64,000 nt of DNA, taken from positions 1 through 64,000 of the forward strand of contig NZ_PCPR01000011.1 in NCBI RefSeq assembly GCF_002979775.1. Direction: 5' to 3'. Both the position numbers and the translations under genes were made by a program. Shown piece by piece: positions 27,139 to 34,482 of the stretch. Within the stretch, counting starts at the first letter, position 1. Each line of letters starts with the position of its first letter. Source of the stretch: Arthrobacter sp. MYb23. GTDB lineage: Bacteria > Actinomycetota > Actinomycetes > Actinomycetales > Micrococcaceae. Below the pieces are notes generated by a model. That model saw only the letters and a program-made list of their open reading frames with translations. It did not search any database and had not been told where the DNA came from.

Positions 27139-27164
27139 TTGACTGAACTAAATTCATCAGTCAA
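27139..27164. promoter_or_regulatory. Symmetrical operator/divergent promoter between arsR-arsC fusion and aquaglyceroporin gene
   Basis: Perfect inverted repeat TTGACTGA-N10-TCAGTCAA. Each arm contains a TTGACT that reads as a -35 hexamer outward: rightward TTGACT, 17 nt, CAAGCT ending 6 nt before the ATG at 27174; leftward TTGACT, 17 nt, CAAAAT ending 7 nt before the ATG at 27128. A dimer bound here would cover both -35 elements. Confidence 0.65.
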
Positions 27165-27173
27165 GCTAATGCC

Positions 27174-27911
27174 ATGACTTCACACCCGCCCCAGTTGTGG
27201 CGCCGCGCCCTAGCCGAAGCACTGGGCACCTGCCTGCTCGTCGCAATCGTCGTCGGGTCCGGCATCGCCGCGCAGCAACTCTCCCCCAACGACATTGGCC
27301 TGCAGTTGCTTCAGAACAGCACCGCCACTGTGCTGGGCCTAACGGTCCTGATACTCGTCTTCGGTCCAGTCAGCGGCGCGCACTTCAATCCAGTTGTTTC
27401 CCTGGCGGATTGGATCTTAGGCAGGCGTAACGGCAATGGACTTACACTGCCGGAACTGGGCACCTACGTTGTGGCACAGACCGTGGGCGCGATCGGCGGC
27501 AGCGTGCTCGCGAACGCCATGTTTGAGGTTCAAACGTCGATCTCCGGCAAGGACCGCGCCACCCCGGGTCACCTGCTCGCAGAAGTAGTCGCCACCGCCG
27601 GGCTCATCCTGTTGATCTTCTCCCTGGCCGCCACCAAGCGGGGTCACCTCGCTGCTCCTGCTGTGGGTGCCTACATCGGTGCCGCCTACTGGTTTACGTC
27701 CTCGACGTCCTTCGCGAACCCTGCAGTGACTGTAGGACGAATCTTCAGCGACACGTTCGCAGGCATCTCCCCCGGATCCGCGCCGGGGTTTGTTCTGGCT
27801 CAATTAATCGGGGCAGCCGTTGGCCTCAGCCTTCTTTTGATGCTTTTCCCCACTGGTTCACGCGCCGTGGAGGATATCGTCGTGCCCCACACAGTGGACA
27901 AGCAGGTGTGA
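27174..27911 (+). CDS. Aquaglyceroporin-like MIP channel of arsenic locus
   Basis: 245 residues, six helices. The two half-helix motifs are NPV (72-74, GAHFNPVVSLA) and NPA (182-184, SFANPAVTVGR); the arginine of the selectivity filter follows the second. MIP channels in ars operons (AqpS type in Sinorhizobium) let arsenite out along its gradient after ArsC reduces arsenate. No ArsB or Acr3 pump occurs in this block, which supports that role. No ribosome binding site is visible before the ATG; a leaderless transcript is likely. Confidence 0.87.
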   Translation: MTSHPPQLWRRALAEALGTCLLVAIVVGSGIAAQQLSPNDIGLQLLQNSTATVLGLTVLILVFGPVSGAHFNPVVSLADWILGRRNGNGLTLPELGTYVVAQTVGAIGGSVLANAMFEVQTSISGKDRATPGHLLAEVVATAGLILLIFSLAATKRGHLAAPAVGAYIGAAYWFTSSTSFANPAVTVGRIFSDTFAGISPGSAPGFVLAQLIGAAVGLSLLLMLFPTGSRAVEDIVVPHTVDKQV

Positions 27912-27921
27912 TTTACCCTTG

Positions 27922-27933
27922 TACCCGGGGGTA
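27922..27933 (+). promoter_or_regulatory. TACCC/GGGTA palindrome overlapping the ribosome binding site, copy 1
   Basis: TACCCGGGGGTA ends 8 nt before the GTG at 27942, so its G-run is also the Shine-Dalgarno sequence. The same element with the same 8-nt spacing precedes the paralogous gene at 28779. The form resembles CsoR-family operators (TACCC...GGGGGTA) but with a shorter centre. Confidence 0.5.
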
Positions 27934-27941
27934 ATGCTGAA

Positions 27942-28745
27942 GTGGAGAAAAGGAATAAGCAGCGGGCTGAACAGATTTCAAACCTGCTAATTGCGGCTGT
28001 GATGACTACAGTGTTCCTGGCTTTGGCCTGGGATTCACTCCTTGGGGCGTCCGTGATCTTCACATTGGCGGCCTGTTACACGTTTCTCATGTTTCGTGAG
28101 GTCATCCAATCGGGCCGTGCATCCGCGGTGATGTTCCTCGCGATTTTTCTGATCTTCTTCTCGCTCATCGCCGTCGAGGATCAGCTAGGGATCCCGGCGC
28201 CGGGATCATGGTTCCTAGGCCTCACGGTCGGCGGAATCGCCGGCCTGTACGGCTGGTCCGAAAAGCGCACCGGGACGAAGGTGAACAGGAAGCCTGAACG
28301 CACCGGTAAAGGCGACCTGGAATTCACCGGCGGGCGGCGCCTCGCAGTAATCAACGCCGCCTGCGCGGCTGTTCTCCTCGGAATGGGTGTGGCTCACTTT
28401 GTTCTGCAAGCGCCGACTGCGGCAGTTGGCGCAGTTTTTGCCGGGGCCACCCTTGGCGGTTGGGCCTTGTTCCGGTTCCCGCTATCACTAAAGGGCAGGA
28501 ACTTGCTCCTCTGGGTCATACCCATCGAGTTCTTTCTGTTGATCTTCCTGGCGGGCAATACGGATCACCCGGCTCTTCCCTATGTATGGGCATACGGCGC
28601 CCTCGGCGGCATACTGCTGGGCGGACGGTACTGGAGCGGCCCCCGACTGGGCCAACCGAGACCACCATTTAACGTAAGCGCCAAAACGCCGCGGAAGCGG
28701 AAACCTAAGCCACGGACTCAGCGGAAGCAAAAGCAAGCACTGTAG
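27942..28745 (+). CDS. Unknown membrane protein, paralogue 1 of tandem pair
   Basis: 267 residues with about seven to eight hydrophobic segments in two blocks, separated by a charged loop (about residues 105-130), and a very basic C-terminal tail (KTPRKRKPKPRTQRKQ). It shares with the next gene the loop-end FTGGRRLAVINAAC region and the signature GGRYWSGPRLGQPRPPF. No catalytic or metal-binding motif and no known family recognised. The start is GTG with a G-rich ribosome binding site. It lies 30 bp behind the channel gene on the same strand, so it may be co-transcribed and arsenic-related. Confidence 0.72.
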   Translation: MEKRNKQRAEQISNLLIAAVMTTVFLALAWDSLLGASVIFTLAACYTFLMFREVIQSGRASAVMFLAIFLIFFSLIAVEDQLGIPAPGSWFLGLTVGGIAGLYGWSEKRTGTKVNRKPERTGKGDLEFTGGRRLAVINAACAAVLLGMGVAHFVLQAPTAAVGAVFAGATLGGWALFRFPLSLKGRNLLLWVIPIEFFLLIFLAGNTDHPALPYVWAYGALGGILLGGRYWSGPRLGQPRPPFNVSAKTPRKRKPKPRTQRKQKQAL

Positions 28746-28757
28746 CACCTATCCATC

Positions 28758-28770
28758 TACCCAGGGGGTA
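28758..28770 (+). promoter_or_regulatory. TACCC/GGGTA palindrome overlapping the ribosome binding site, copy 2
   Basis: TACCCAGGGGGTA ends 8 nt before ATG 28779, in the same position as copy 1 before the first paralogue. Conservation of element and spacing in an otherwise non-coding gap of 33 bp suggests translational or operator control of both genes. Confidence 0.5.
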
Positions 28771-28778
28771 GTTCTGTA

Positions 28779-29600
28779 ATGAAAAAGTTGGACCAGCGGC
28801 CCAGTCCGAAGTTCTTTGCGGTGATGATCGCCGTCACCGTGGCCGCTTTTGTATGGATAGCCCACAGTTCCCTTCTCGTGGCATCGCCGTTTTTCATCGC
28901 GGGGACAGGGTACGGATTCCTGCTGTACAGCGTGGTCAAGCGATCAGGCCGCGCATTCCTTGTCATGCACTGCGCATTGTTCATGATGTCTATCCCCTTG
29001 CTTCAGCTTCAGGACGCTCTGGAGATTCCCGTTGGCGGCTCAGCGTTTGCGGGTTTCTGGGCAGGATTACTAGCCAGCGGATATCCGTGGTCGGAGAAAC
29101 CTCCGGGATCTGAAGAACGACAGCAACGCGACAGCACAACTGAGGACGTTCAGGGCTACACCGGAGGCCGGGACATCGCGTTGATCAATGCTGCCTGCGT
29201 TGTCTTCGTGCTGGGATGCGCTATTGCCCACCTCGCTTTCCAAACTCCGACGGCGCCAGCCGCCGCTGTCCTGACCGGTGCCTTGATCTGTGCTTGGGCT
29301 TTCTTCCGCTTCACACCATCGCTGGTAGTCAGGAACGTGCTGCTTCTGGTCATACCCGTCACCGGGTTCGGCCTTTTAGCTTTCTTGGACAGCATGAATG
29401 GTCCATCAGCTATCCCCTTCGCATGGGCATACGGCTCCATGGCAGGGGTTCTCCTGGGAGGACGATATTGGAGCGGCCCGCGGCTCGGCCAACCCCGGCC
29501 GCCTTTCTCCGGGCAGGCTTCGCCGAAGCGGAAACGTAGAACCGTACGGCGGTCGTTGGACAAACAGAAGCAGAACGAGGCGCCTGCGGGGCGCCGTTGA
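28779..29600 (+). CDS. Unknown membrane protein, paralogue 2 of tandem pair
   Basis: 273 residues, same plan as the preceding gene: N-terminal helices, a charged loop (about 108-130), YTGGRDIALINAAC, further helices, then WAYGSMAGVLLGG and RYWSGPRLGQPRPPF, and a basic tail (PKRKRRTVRRSLDKQ). The two have clearly arisen by tandem duplication and then diverged, most in the loop. The function is unknown; context points to metal or arsenic stress. Confidence 0.72.
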   Translation: MKKLDQRPSPKFFAVMIAVTVAAFVWIAHSSLLVASPFFIAGTGYGFLLYSVVKRSGRAFLVMHCALFMMSIPLLQLQDALEIPVGGSAFAGFWAGLLASGYPWSEKPPGSEERQQRDSTTEDVQGYTGGRDIALINAACVVFVLGCAIAHLAFQTPTAPAAAVLTGALICAWAFFRFTPSLVVRNVLLLVIPVTGFGLLAFLDSMNGPSAIPFAWAYGSMAGVLLGGRYWSGPRLGQPRPPFSGQASPKRKRRTVRRSLDKQKQNEAPAGRR

Positions 29601-29601
29601 C

Positions 29602-29676
29602 CTGACGTCAGGCGTCCCCGGTCCTAGGGGGTCAAAGTCTGACGTCAGGCGTCCCCCGGTCCTAGGGGGTCAAAGT
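29602..29676. repeat. Tandem duplication of a 37/38-bp palindromic unit
   Basis: Two units (29602-29638 and 29639-29676) that differ by one C. Each has the palindrome CTGACGTCAG and an imperfect hairpin CCCCGGTCCTAGGGGG. They follow the stop of the second unknown membrane gene directly and may be a doubled terminator, or a regulator site. Confidence 0.8.
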
Positions 29677-29743
29677 CGTAGGCGGTAAGGCCACCAATGC
29701 CAGTGCGGAAGACGCGGCCACGAATCAGCCCCCCTAAATCCAT

Positions 29744-29763
29744 ACATTGATGAATGTCAATGT
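29744..29763 (+). promoter_or_regulatory. ArsR operator upstream of arsR
   Basis: Perfect inverted repeat ACATTGA-TGAATG-TCAATGT. It ends 17 nt before the arsR start and partly covers the promoter (CATAAT at about 29769). It shares the TTGATGA.TGTCAA core with the site at 26420, upstream of arsC. Confidence 0.75.
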
Positions 29764-29780
29764 TCGGGCATAATAAGAGC

Positions 29781-30131
29781 ATGACTGCACTGCCCACACT
29801 CGAGCCCGCCACCGGGCAAGATTGCTGCGACCCTGCGGGCCAGCCTGCCTTGGGTGCCGAGGAAGCCAAGCGGAAGGCGCTGGTCTTCAAAGCCCTCGCC
29901 GACCCCAACCGGCTGCGGCTGCTATCCATCGTCAAGGCTGAATCTTCTGGCGAATCCTGCGTTTGTGACCTCACAGAGCCCCTGGGCCTCGGCCAACCGA
30001 CGGTGTCGCACCACCTAAAGATCCTGGTGGATGCAGGCTTGCTGCACAGGGAGAAGCGCGGCACGTGGGCCTACTATTCCTTGGTCCCGGGCGCATTGGA
30101 CGACGTTGCCGGCATCCTGGCCGCGCTGTGA
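29781..30131 (+). CDS. arsR: Canonical arsenite-responsive ArsR repressor
   Basis: 116 residues. The metalloid site is in the DNA-binding helix: ESCVCDL (C60, C62), followed by LGQPTVSHHLKILVDAGLL. An N-terminal CC pair (15, 16) could supply a third thiol. This is the classic As(III)-sensing type, unlike the fusion protein at 26454. An ATG at 29754 is rejected because it falls within the operator; ATG 29781 follows AAGAGC. The gene ends overlapping the arsN remnant. Confidence 0.92.
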   Translation: MTALPTLEPATGQDCCDPAGQPALGAEEAKRKALVFKALADPNRLRLLSIVKAESSGESCVCDLTEPLGLGQPTVSHHLKILVDAGLLHREKRGTWAYYSLVPGALDDVAGILAAL

Positions 30132-30283
30132 CGGAGAACGAGGCCAGCCTTTGGCTCCATCAGGCCAATGGTTTTGCCATTGTCGGGCGACGGGAACGTA
30201 TTGCTCGAGTGAGCACCGGACCCGCCGCCGGACAATGGCGCGACACCCTGCTGCTGGAGCGCCGCTCGCCAGCTATCGACTGA
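30128..30283 (+). pseudogene. C-terminal remnant of ArsN/phosphinothricin N-acetyltransferase (GNAT)
   Basis: A 51-codon frame reads NEASLWLHQANGFAIVGRRE and, after a short gap, GQWRDTLLLERRSP, which is the last third of an ArsN1/PAT-type GNAT acetyltransferase. The N-terminal two-thirds, including the acetyl-CoA binding region, are missing. The remnant begins at a GTG that overlaps the arsR stop. ArsN1-type enzymes detoxify arsinothricin and related compounds; this fragment cannot be active. Confidence 0.7.
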
Positions 30284-30286
30284 CGA

Positions 30287-32458
30287 TTATCGGCCCACCG
30301 GAGCTTCTTCCTCGCGGGGCTCAACCGCGTCCGCTGAATACGAACGAGCCAGCTTCCCCGGCCACCAGATCTTGCTGCCGATGTCATAGGCCAGCGCAGG
30401 AACCAGCAGCGACCGCACCAGCACGGTATCCAGCAGCACACCGAACGCCACAATAAAGGCCAGCTGGACCAGGAACATGATGGGGATGACGCCAAGGGCT
30501 GCGAACGTGGCCGCCAGGACCACACCGGCAGAGGTGATCACACCACCGGTAACGGCCAATCCGCGCAGGATTCCCGGACGTGTCCCGTGCTTCAGCGATT
30601 CTTCGCGGACTCGACTCATCAGGAAGATGTTGTAGTCCACGCCGAGGGCCACCAGGAACACGAATCCGAACAGCGGAACCGTGGCATCGGCACCGGAGAA
30701 TCCGAAGAACCCGTTGAACACCCATGCAGAGACACCCATCGCGGCGCCGTAGGACAGGACTACGGACAGGACCAGCAGCACTGGCGCCACCACGGAGCGC
30801 AGCAGGAGCATCAGAATGAAGAGGATGACCACCAGCACGATCGGGATGATGACCACCAGGTCGCGTTGGGCCGTGGTGTTGGTGTCCAGAGCGGTTGCTG
30901 TCACGCCGCCCACCAATGCCGCGGAATCAACCTCGCGAACGGTAGAGCGCAGCGACTTCACGGCTTCCTCAGCTTCGATCGAGTCTGCCGCCGAGTTCAA
31001 CGTGGCGTTGATGAGGACCCTGCCGTCGCGGACCGCGGGCTCAGCGGGAGCGCCGGGGGCGCCGGTGATGGGAACATTTCCGTCAGCAAGCAAGTAAGCG
31101 TCACCCACGCCGTCGGCCGCTTTGACCTTGTCCAGGACCTGCTGGGCTGAATCTTGTGAGGCGACCACGACGGCGGGGCTGCCGCTCCCGGCGTCGAAGT
31201 GGCGCGCCAACGCCTCCTGGCCGTCCACGGCGTCGGATGCCGAAAGAATGACGTCCGTCTGCGGAACCCCGTTGGCCTTCAACTGCATGAGCCCGGTGGA
31301 GGCGGCCAGGAGAAGCAGGACCGAAGCCACCCACACAACGCGTGGCCGCTTGGAGACCAGACGACCCGTGGCGCGCCATAGACCCTTTTGCCCTTCAAGT
31401 CCGGTGACAATCTCCGGTTCGCGTTCGTCGGCGGGCAGCAGCTTGGGACGGAAGGGCCAGAAGGCCGCGCGGCCTAGCAACGCCATGAGCGCCGGCAGGA
31501 GCGTGAGCGCAGCGAACAGGGAGCAGAGGATGCCGGCGGCAGCCACAGGTCCCAGGGCCTTGTTGGAATTCAGATCGGAGAACAGCAGGCAGAGCAGGGC
31601 GATGATGACGGTGGCACCAGAGGCGAGGATCGGCTCGAACGATGCCTTCCATGCCGTGATCACAGCCTGCGTACGGTTGGTGGTGTGCGTCAGCGCCTCC
31701 CGGAACCGCGCCACGAACAACAGCGCGTAGTCGGTCGCAGCGCCAATGACCAGGATGGACAAAATGCCTTGGCTCTGGCCATTCAATTGAATCCAGCCGG
31801 CCTTGGCCATTCCAAACACCAGCAGAATCGCGGCGCAGAGGGCAAACACCGAGGTGAGCAGCACTGCGATGGGCAACACCACTGAACGGTAGACCAGCAG
31901 CAGAATCACGAACACGGCACCAAGGGCGACCAGCAGAAGAATGCCGTCAATCCCGCCGAAAGCGTTGACGAGGTCGGCGGTCAGGCCTGCCGGACCAGTA
32001 ACGAACGCCTTCATACCGTCGGGCGCGCCGGGCTGCACGACGTCGCGCAGCTCCTGGACTTTCTCGCGCAGCTCATCGGAGGACGCCATGGGAACAACGA
32101 ACTGAACGGCTTTGCCGTCTTGGGACGGGATGGGCCCGACGACGGCGCTCCCCAGTTTAAGTGCCTCGATGTCGGCTTTCAGCTGGGCTGCTTCGCCCAG
32201 CTGTGCCGGGGTGAAGGACGCATCGCTCTCGACGATGACTATTGCCGGGATCTCTTCGGAGTCCCGGAATTTGGCCTGCCAGTCACCGGCTTCCGTGGCT
32301 TCGGCGCCGGCGGGAAGGAAGGAGGCTTGGTCGTTGGAGGAAACTTCTTCCAACCGGCCGAACGTGGGGCCGCCAATTCCTGCGATGCCCAGCCACGTGA
32401 TGACCAGCACCACCGGTATCAGCCAGCGAAGCCAGAACGGTACCTTCTGCGAGTTCAT
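30287..32458 (-). CDS. MMPL-family RND transporter
   Basis: 723 residues. Two repeats, each with one N-terminal helix (first: LIPVVLVITWLGIAGIGG), a periplasmic domain of about 130 residues and a five-helix bundle. VIGAATDYALLFVARFRE and LGVDYNIFLMSRVREE are the repeated helix-4 motifs with the proton-relay aspartate/tyrosine. The family exports lipids or hydrophobic compounds. It is divergent from a MarR regulator across a perfect 11-bp palindrome, so it is probably an inducible drug or lipid exporter. Its 3' end is 3 bp from the arsN remnant. Confidence 0.92.
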   Translation of the reverse strand: MNSQKVPFWLRWLIPVVLVITWLGIAGIGGPTFGRLEEVSSNDQASFLPAGAEATEAGDWQAKFRDSEEIPAIVIVESDASFTPAQLGEAAQLKADIEALKLGSAVVGPIPSQDGKAVQFVVPMASSDELREKVQELRDVVQPGAPDGMKAFVTGPAGLTADLVNAFGGIDGILLLVALGAVFVILLLVYRSVVLPIAVLLTSVFALCAAILLVFGMAKAGWIQLNGQSQGILSILVIGAATDYALLFVARFREALTHTTNRTQAVITAWKASFEPILASGATVIIALLCLLFSDLNSNKALGPVAAAGILCSLFAALTLLPALMALLGRAAFWPFRPKLLPADEREPEIVTGLEGQKGLWRATGRLVSKRPRVVWVASVLLLLAASTGLMQLKANGVPQTDVILSASDAVDGQEALARHFDAGSGSPAVVVASQDSAQQVLDKVKAADGVGDAYLLADGNVPITGAPGAPAEPAVRDGRVLINATLNSAADSIEAEEAVKSLRSTVREVDSAALVGGVTATALDTNTTAQRDLVVIIPIVLVVILFILMLLLRSVVAPVLLVLSVVLSYGAAMGVSAWVFNGFFGFSGADATVPLFGFVFLVALGVDYNIFLMSRVREESLKHGTRPGILRGLAVTGGVITSAGVVLAATFAALGVIPIMFLVQLAFIVAFGVLLDTVLVRSLLVPALAYDIGSKIWWPGKLARSYSADAVEPREEEAPVGR

Positions 32459-32494
32459 GTGTCCTTCTTCTACGGGGATGCTTGAGGGGCTTTA

Positions 32495-32523
32495 TTCCAT
32501 CATAGATTATCTCTATGATGGAA
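32495..32523. promoter_or_regulatory. MarR-type operator between MMPL and marR genes
   Basis: Perfect palindrome TTCCATCATAG-N7-CTATGATGGAA, 11-bp arms, 36 bp before the MMPL start and about 100 bp before the MarR start. Its size and position suit a MarR dimer repressing the MMPL gene. Confidence 0.72.
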
Positions 32524-32624
32524 CTATTCCAAGCGCTGATAACTACAGATGCCGGAATCCCCTACGGCTGGGAGTAATATCCGGAAGGCAGTAATCACGA
32601 GACAACGCTGGCAGGAGGGCGGAT

Positions 32625-33161
32625 ATGTCGGACCCTGCAGTCCCACGCCCCGAGGCGGGCCGCCCCGACGCGAGCCGCCCCGAGAACGTGGCCCCCCAGG
32701 AACTCGTGCGGCTCCTCCAGGACTTCACCCTCGAAGCCAACCACTATGTGGACGCAGCAGGCGGCCGGAACGACATGCACCGGACCGACTTGAACGCTCT
32801 GGCCGTGATCATGCGACACTCCGCAGCGGGCAAAGTGGTCACCCCGGGCGTCCTCCGCGCTGAACTCCGGCTCAGCTCCCCCGCCACCACGGCATTGGTT
32901 GACCGCCTGCACGCCTCCGGGCATGTGGTGCGCGAACGTCTTGGCACGGACCGCCGGCAAGTCCAGCTGCAAATGACACCCAAGGCGTACCGGGACGGAA
33001 GCGCCATGTTCATGCCCCTTGCCCTTCGCATGGGCAAAGCGATGTCCGCTTACAGTGCCGAGGAACTGGACCTTGTAATCCGGTTCATGACTGACATGGT
33101 GGAGGCCACTCTCGCCGCACGCGAAGAAGCGACCCAAGCCGACGGGACACGTTCCACCTAA
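32625..33161 (+). CDS. MarR-family transcriptional regulator
   Basis: 178 residues, with about 25 disordered residues first. The winged helix is near residues 70-125 (VLRAELRLSSPATTALVDRL, then the wing GTDRRQVQLQMT). It is divergent from the MMPL exporter and is expected to repress it, releasing the palindrome at 32495 on binding a lipophilic ligand. Confidence 0.87.
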   Translation: MSDPAVPRPEAGRPDASRPENVAPQELVRLLQDFTLEANHYVDAAGGRNDMHRTDLNALAVIMRHSAAGKVVTPGVLRAELRLSSPATTALVDRLHASGHVVRERLGTDRRQVQLQMTPKAYRDGSAMFMPLALRMGKAMSAYSAEELDLVIRFMTDMVEATLAAREEATQADGTRST

Positions 33162-33190
33162 TTCCACCTTCCAAGTTGTAGCGTTTCCCT

Positions 33191-34006
33191 ATGAACGCGC
33201 AGCAGCCTGAAGATGTCTATACCCACGGGCACCACGAGTCAGTTGTCCGGGCCCACGCCTCACGAACGGTAGAGAATTCGGCCGCGTTCGTGATTCCCCA
33301 TCTCACCCCCGGCACATCAGTGCTGGACGTTGGGTGCGGACCAGGCAGCATCACGTGCGACTTCGCGGGGCTGGTTGCGCCGGGGCAAGTGATCGGATTG
33401 GACAGGTCCGCGGACATCGTCGCCCAAGCCACCGAACTGGCTACCGACCGCGGCGTGGACAACGTGACGTTCCAAACCGGCAACATCTACGATCTCGACT
33501 TTGAGGACGAAACCTTCGACCTCGTCCACGCCCACCAGGTGCTCCAGCACTTGACCGACCCCGTCGCGGCCCTTCGCGAGATGCGCCGCGTAGCGAAACC
33601 CGGGGCAATCGTTGCCGTGCGCGACGCTGACTTCCACGGCATGAGCTGGTACCCCGAAGTCCCCGAGCTGGACGACTGGATGGAGCTCTACCAGAAGATC
33701 GCCCGACGCAATGGAGCAGAACCCGACGCCGGCCGCCGCCTGGTTTCCTGGGCCCAACAAGCAGGTTTCACCCAAGTTGCACCCACCAGCAGCAACTGGC
33801 TCTACGCCACCGCCCAGCAACGGTCATGGCAATCCCGGGTCTGGAGCGAACGGGTGTTGCACTCAGCCTTCGCCGAGCAAGCCCTAGAGTACGGCTTCGC
33901 CAACGAGGCGGACCTCGCCCGGATCGCCGCGGGCTGGCACCGCTGGGGAGCCACCGATGACGGCTACTTCCTCATTCCCAACGGAGAGGTGATAGCCCGG
34001 GCCTGA
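33191..34006 (+). CDS. SAM-dependent class I methyltransferase
   Basis: 271 residues. SAM-binding motif I is SVLDVGCGPGSITCDFA (about residues 38-54), the acidic residue after strand 2 is in IGLDRSADI, and motif IV is DLVHAHQVLQHLTDP. It resembles ubiquinone/menaquinone-type and uncharacterised small-molecule methyltransferases. It stands 29 bp behind marR on the same strand. The substrate is unknown. Confidence 0.85.
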   Translation: MNAQQPEDVYTHGHHESVVRAHASRTVENSAAFVIPHLTPGTSVLDVGCGPGSITCDFAGLVAPGQVIGLDRSADIVAQATELATDRGVDNVTFQTGNIYDLDFEDETFDLVHAHQVLQHLTDPVAALREMRRVAKPGAIVAVRDADFHGMSWYPEVPELDDWMELYQKIARRNGAEPDAGRRLVSWAQQAGFTQVAPTSSNWLYATAQQRSWQSRVWSERVLHSAFAEQALEYGFANEADLARIAAGWHRWGATDDGYFLIPNGEVIARA

Positions 34007-34017
34007 ACTCCTTCAAA

Positions 34018-34037
34018 AAACTTTTTCAAAAAAGTTT
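34018..34037. terminator. A/T-rich hairpin downstream of methyltransferase gene
   Basis: AAACTTTTT and AAAAAGTTT form a 9-bp arm pair with only 2 nt between. The stem is AT-only apart from one pair, so a standard terminator is unlikely to be strong. It is an outlier in this GC-rich DNA. Confidence 0.35.
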
Positions 34038-34122
34038 GGCCCACCATGTAGAAATGCCCGCCGCAGTTCCGACCCATGAGTGAAAGCACCCACAAAGGGC
34101 GCTCCTCACAAGGAGTTTTGAG

Positions 34123-34482
34123 ATGAAATACATGATCATGATGTTTGGATCGGCCGAGGGCATGATGGAGACCGCCGATCCGGAGTGGATCAAGGAAATG
34201 ATCGGGTTTATGATCCAGATCGACAAGGACCTGACCGAGTCCGGTGAACTCGTTTTCAACGCCGGCCTGGCTGACGGCAGCACCGCGAAGCTCGTCAAGC
34301 AGACCCCCGACGGCGTCATCACCACTGACGGCCCCTACGCCGAGTCCAAGGAGTCGCTGGTGGGCTACTGGGTGGTGGACGTCGCGAGCGAGGAGCGCGC
34401 AGTGGAGATCTGTTCAAGCATTGTGAAGTATTCGCAGGTTGTTGAGCTTCGTGCCATCCCGGATGGACCGCCGGAGGTTTAG
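34123..34482 (+). CDS. YciI/DGPF-domain protein
   Basis: 119 residues, ferredoxin-like alpha-beta fold of the YCII family with the eponymous DGPYAESKE segment (about residue 68). A strong ribosome binding site (AAGGAG) lies before the ATG. Genes of this kind are the standard partners of ECF42 sigma factors, one of which starts immediately after the stop. Enzymatic function of DGPF proteins is not established. Confidence 0.9.
   Translation: MKYMIMMFGSAEGMMETADPEWIKEMIGFMIQIDKDLTESGELVFNAGLADGSTAKLVKQTPDGVITTDGPYAESKESLVGYWVVDVASEERAVEICSSIVKYSQVVELRAIPDGPPEV

Noticed and set aside
34007..34122. ECF42-type promoter before the DGPF gene
   Set aside because: I looked for a TGTCGA -35 element upstream of 34123 and did not find a convincing match.
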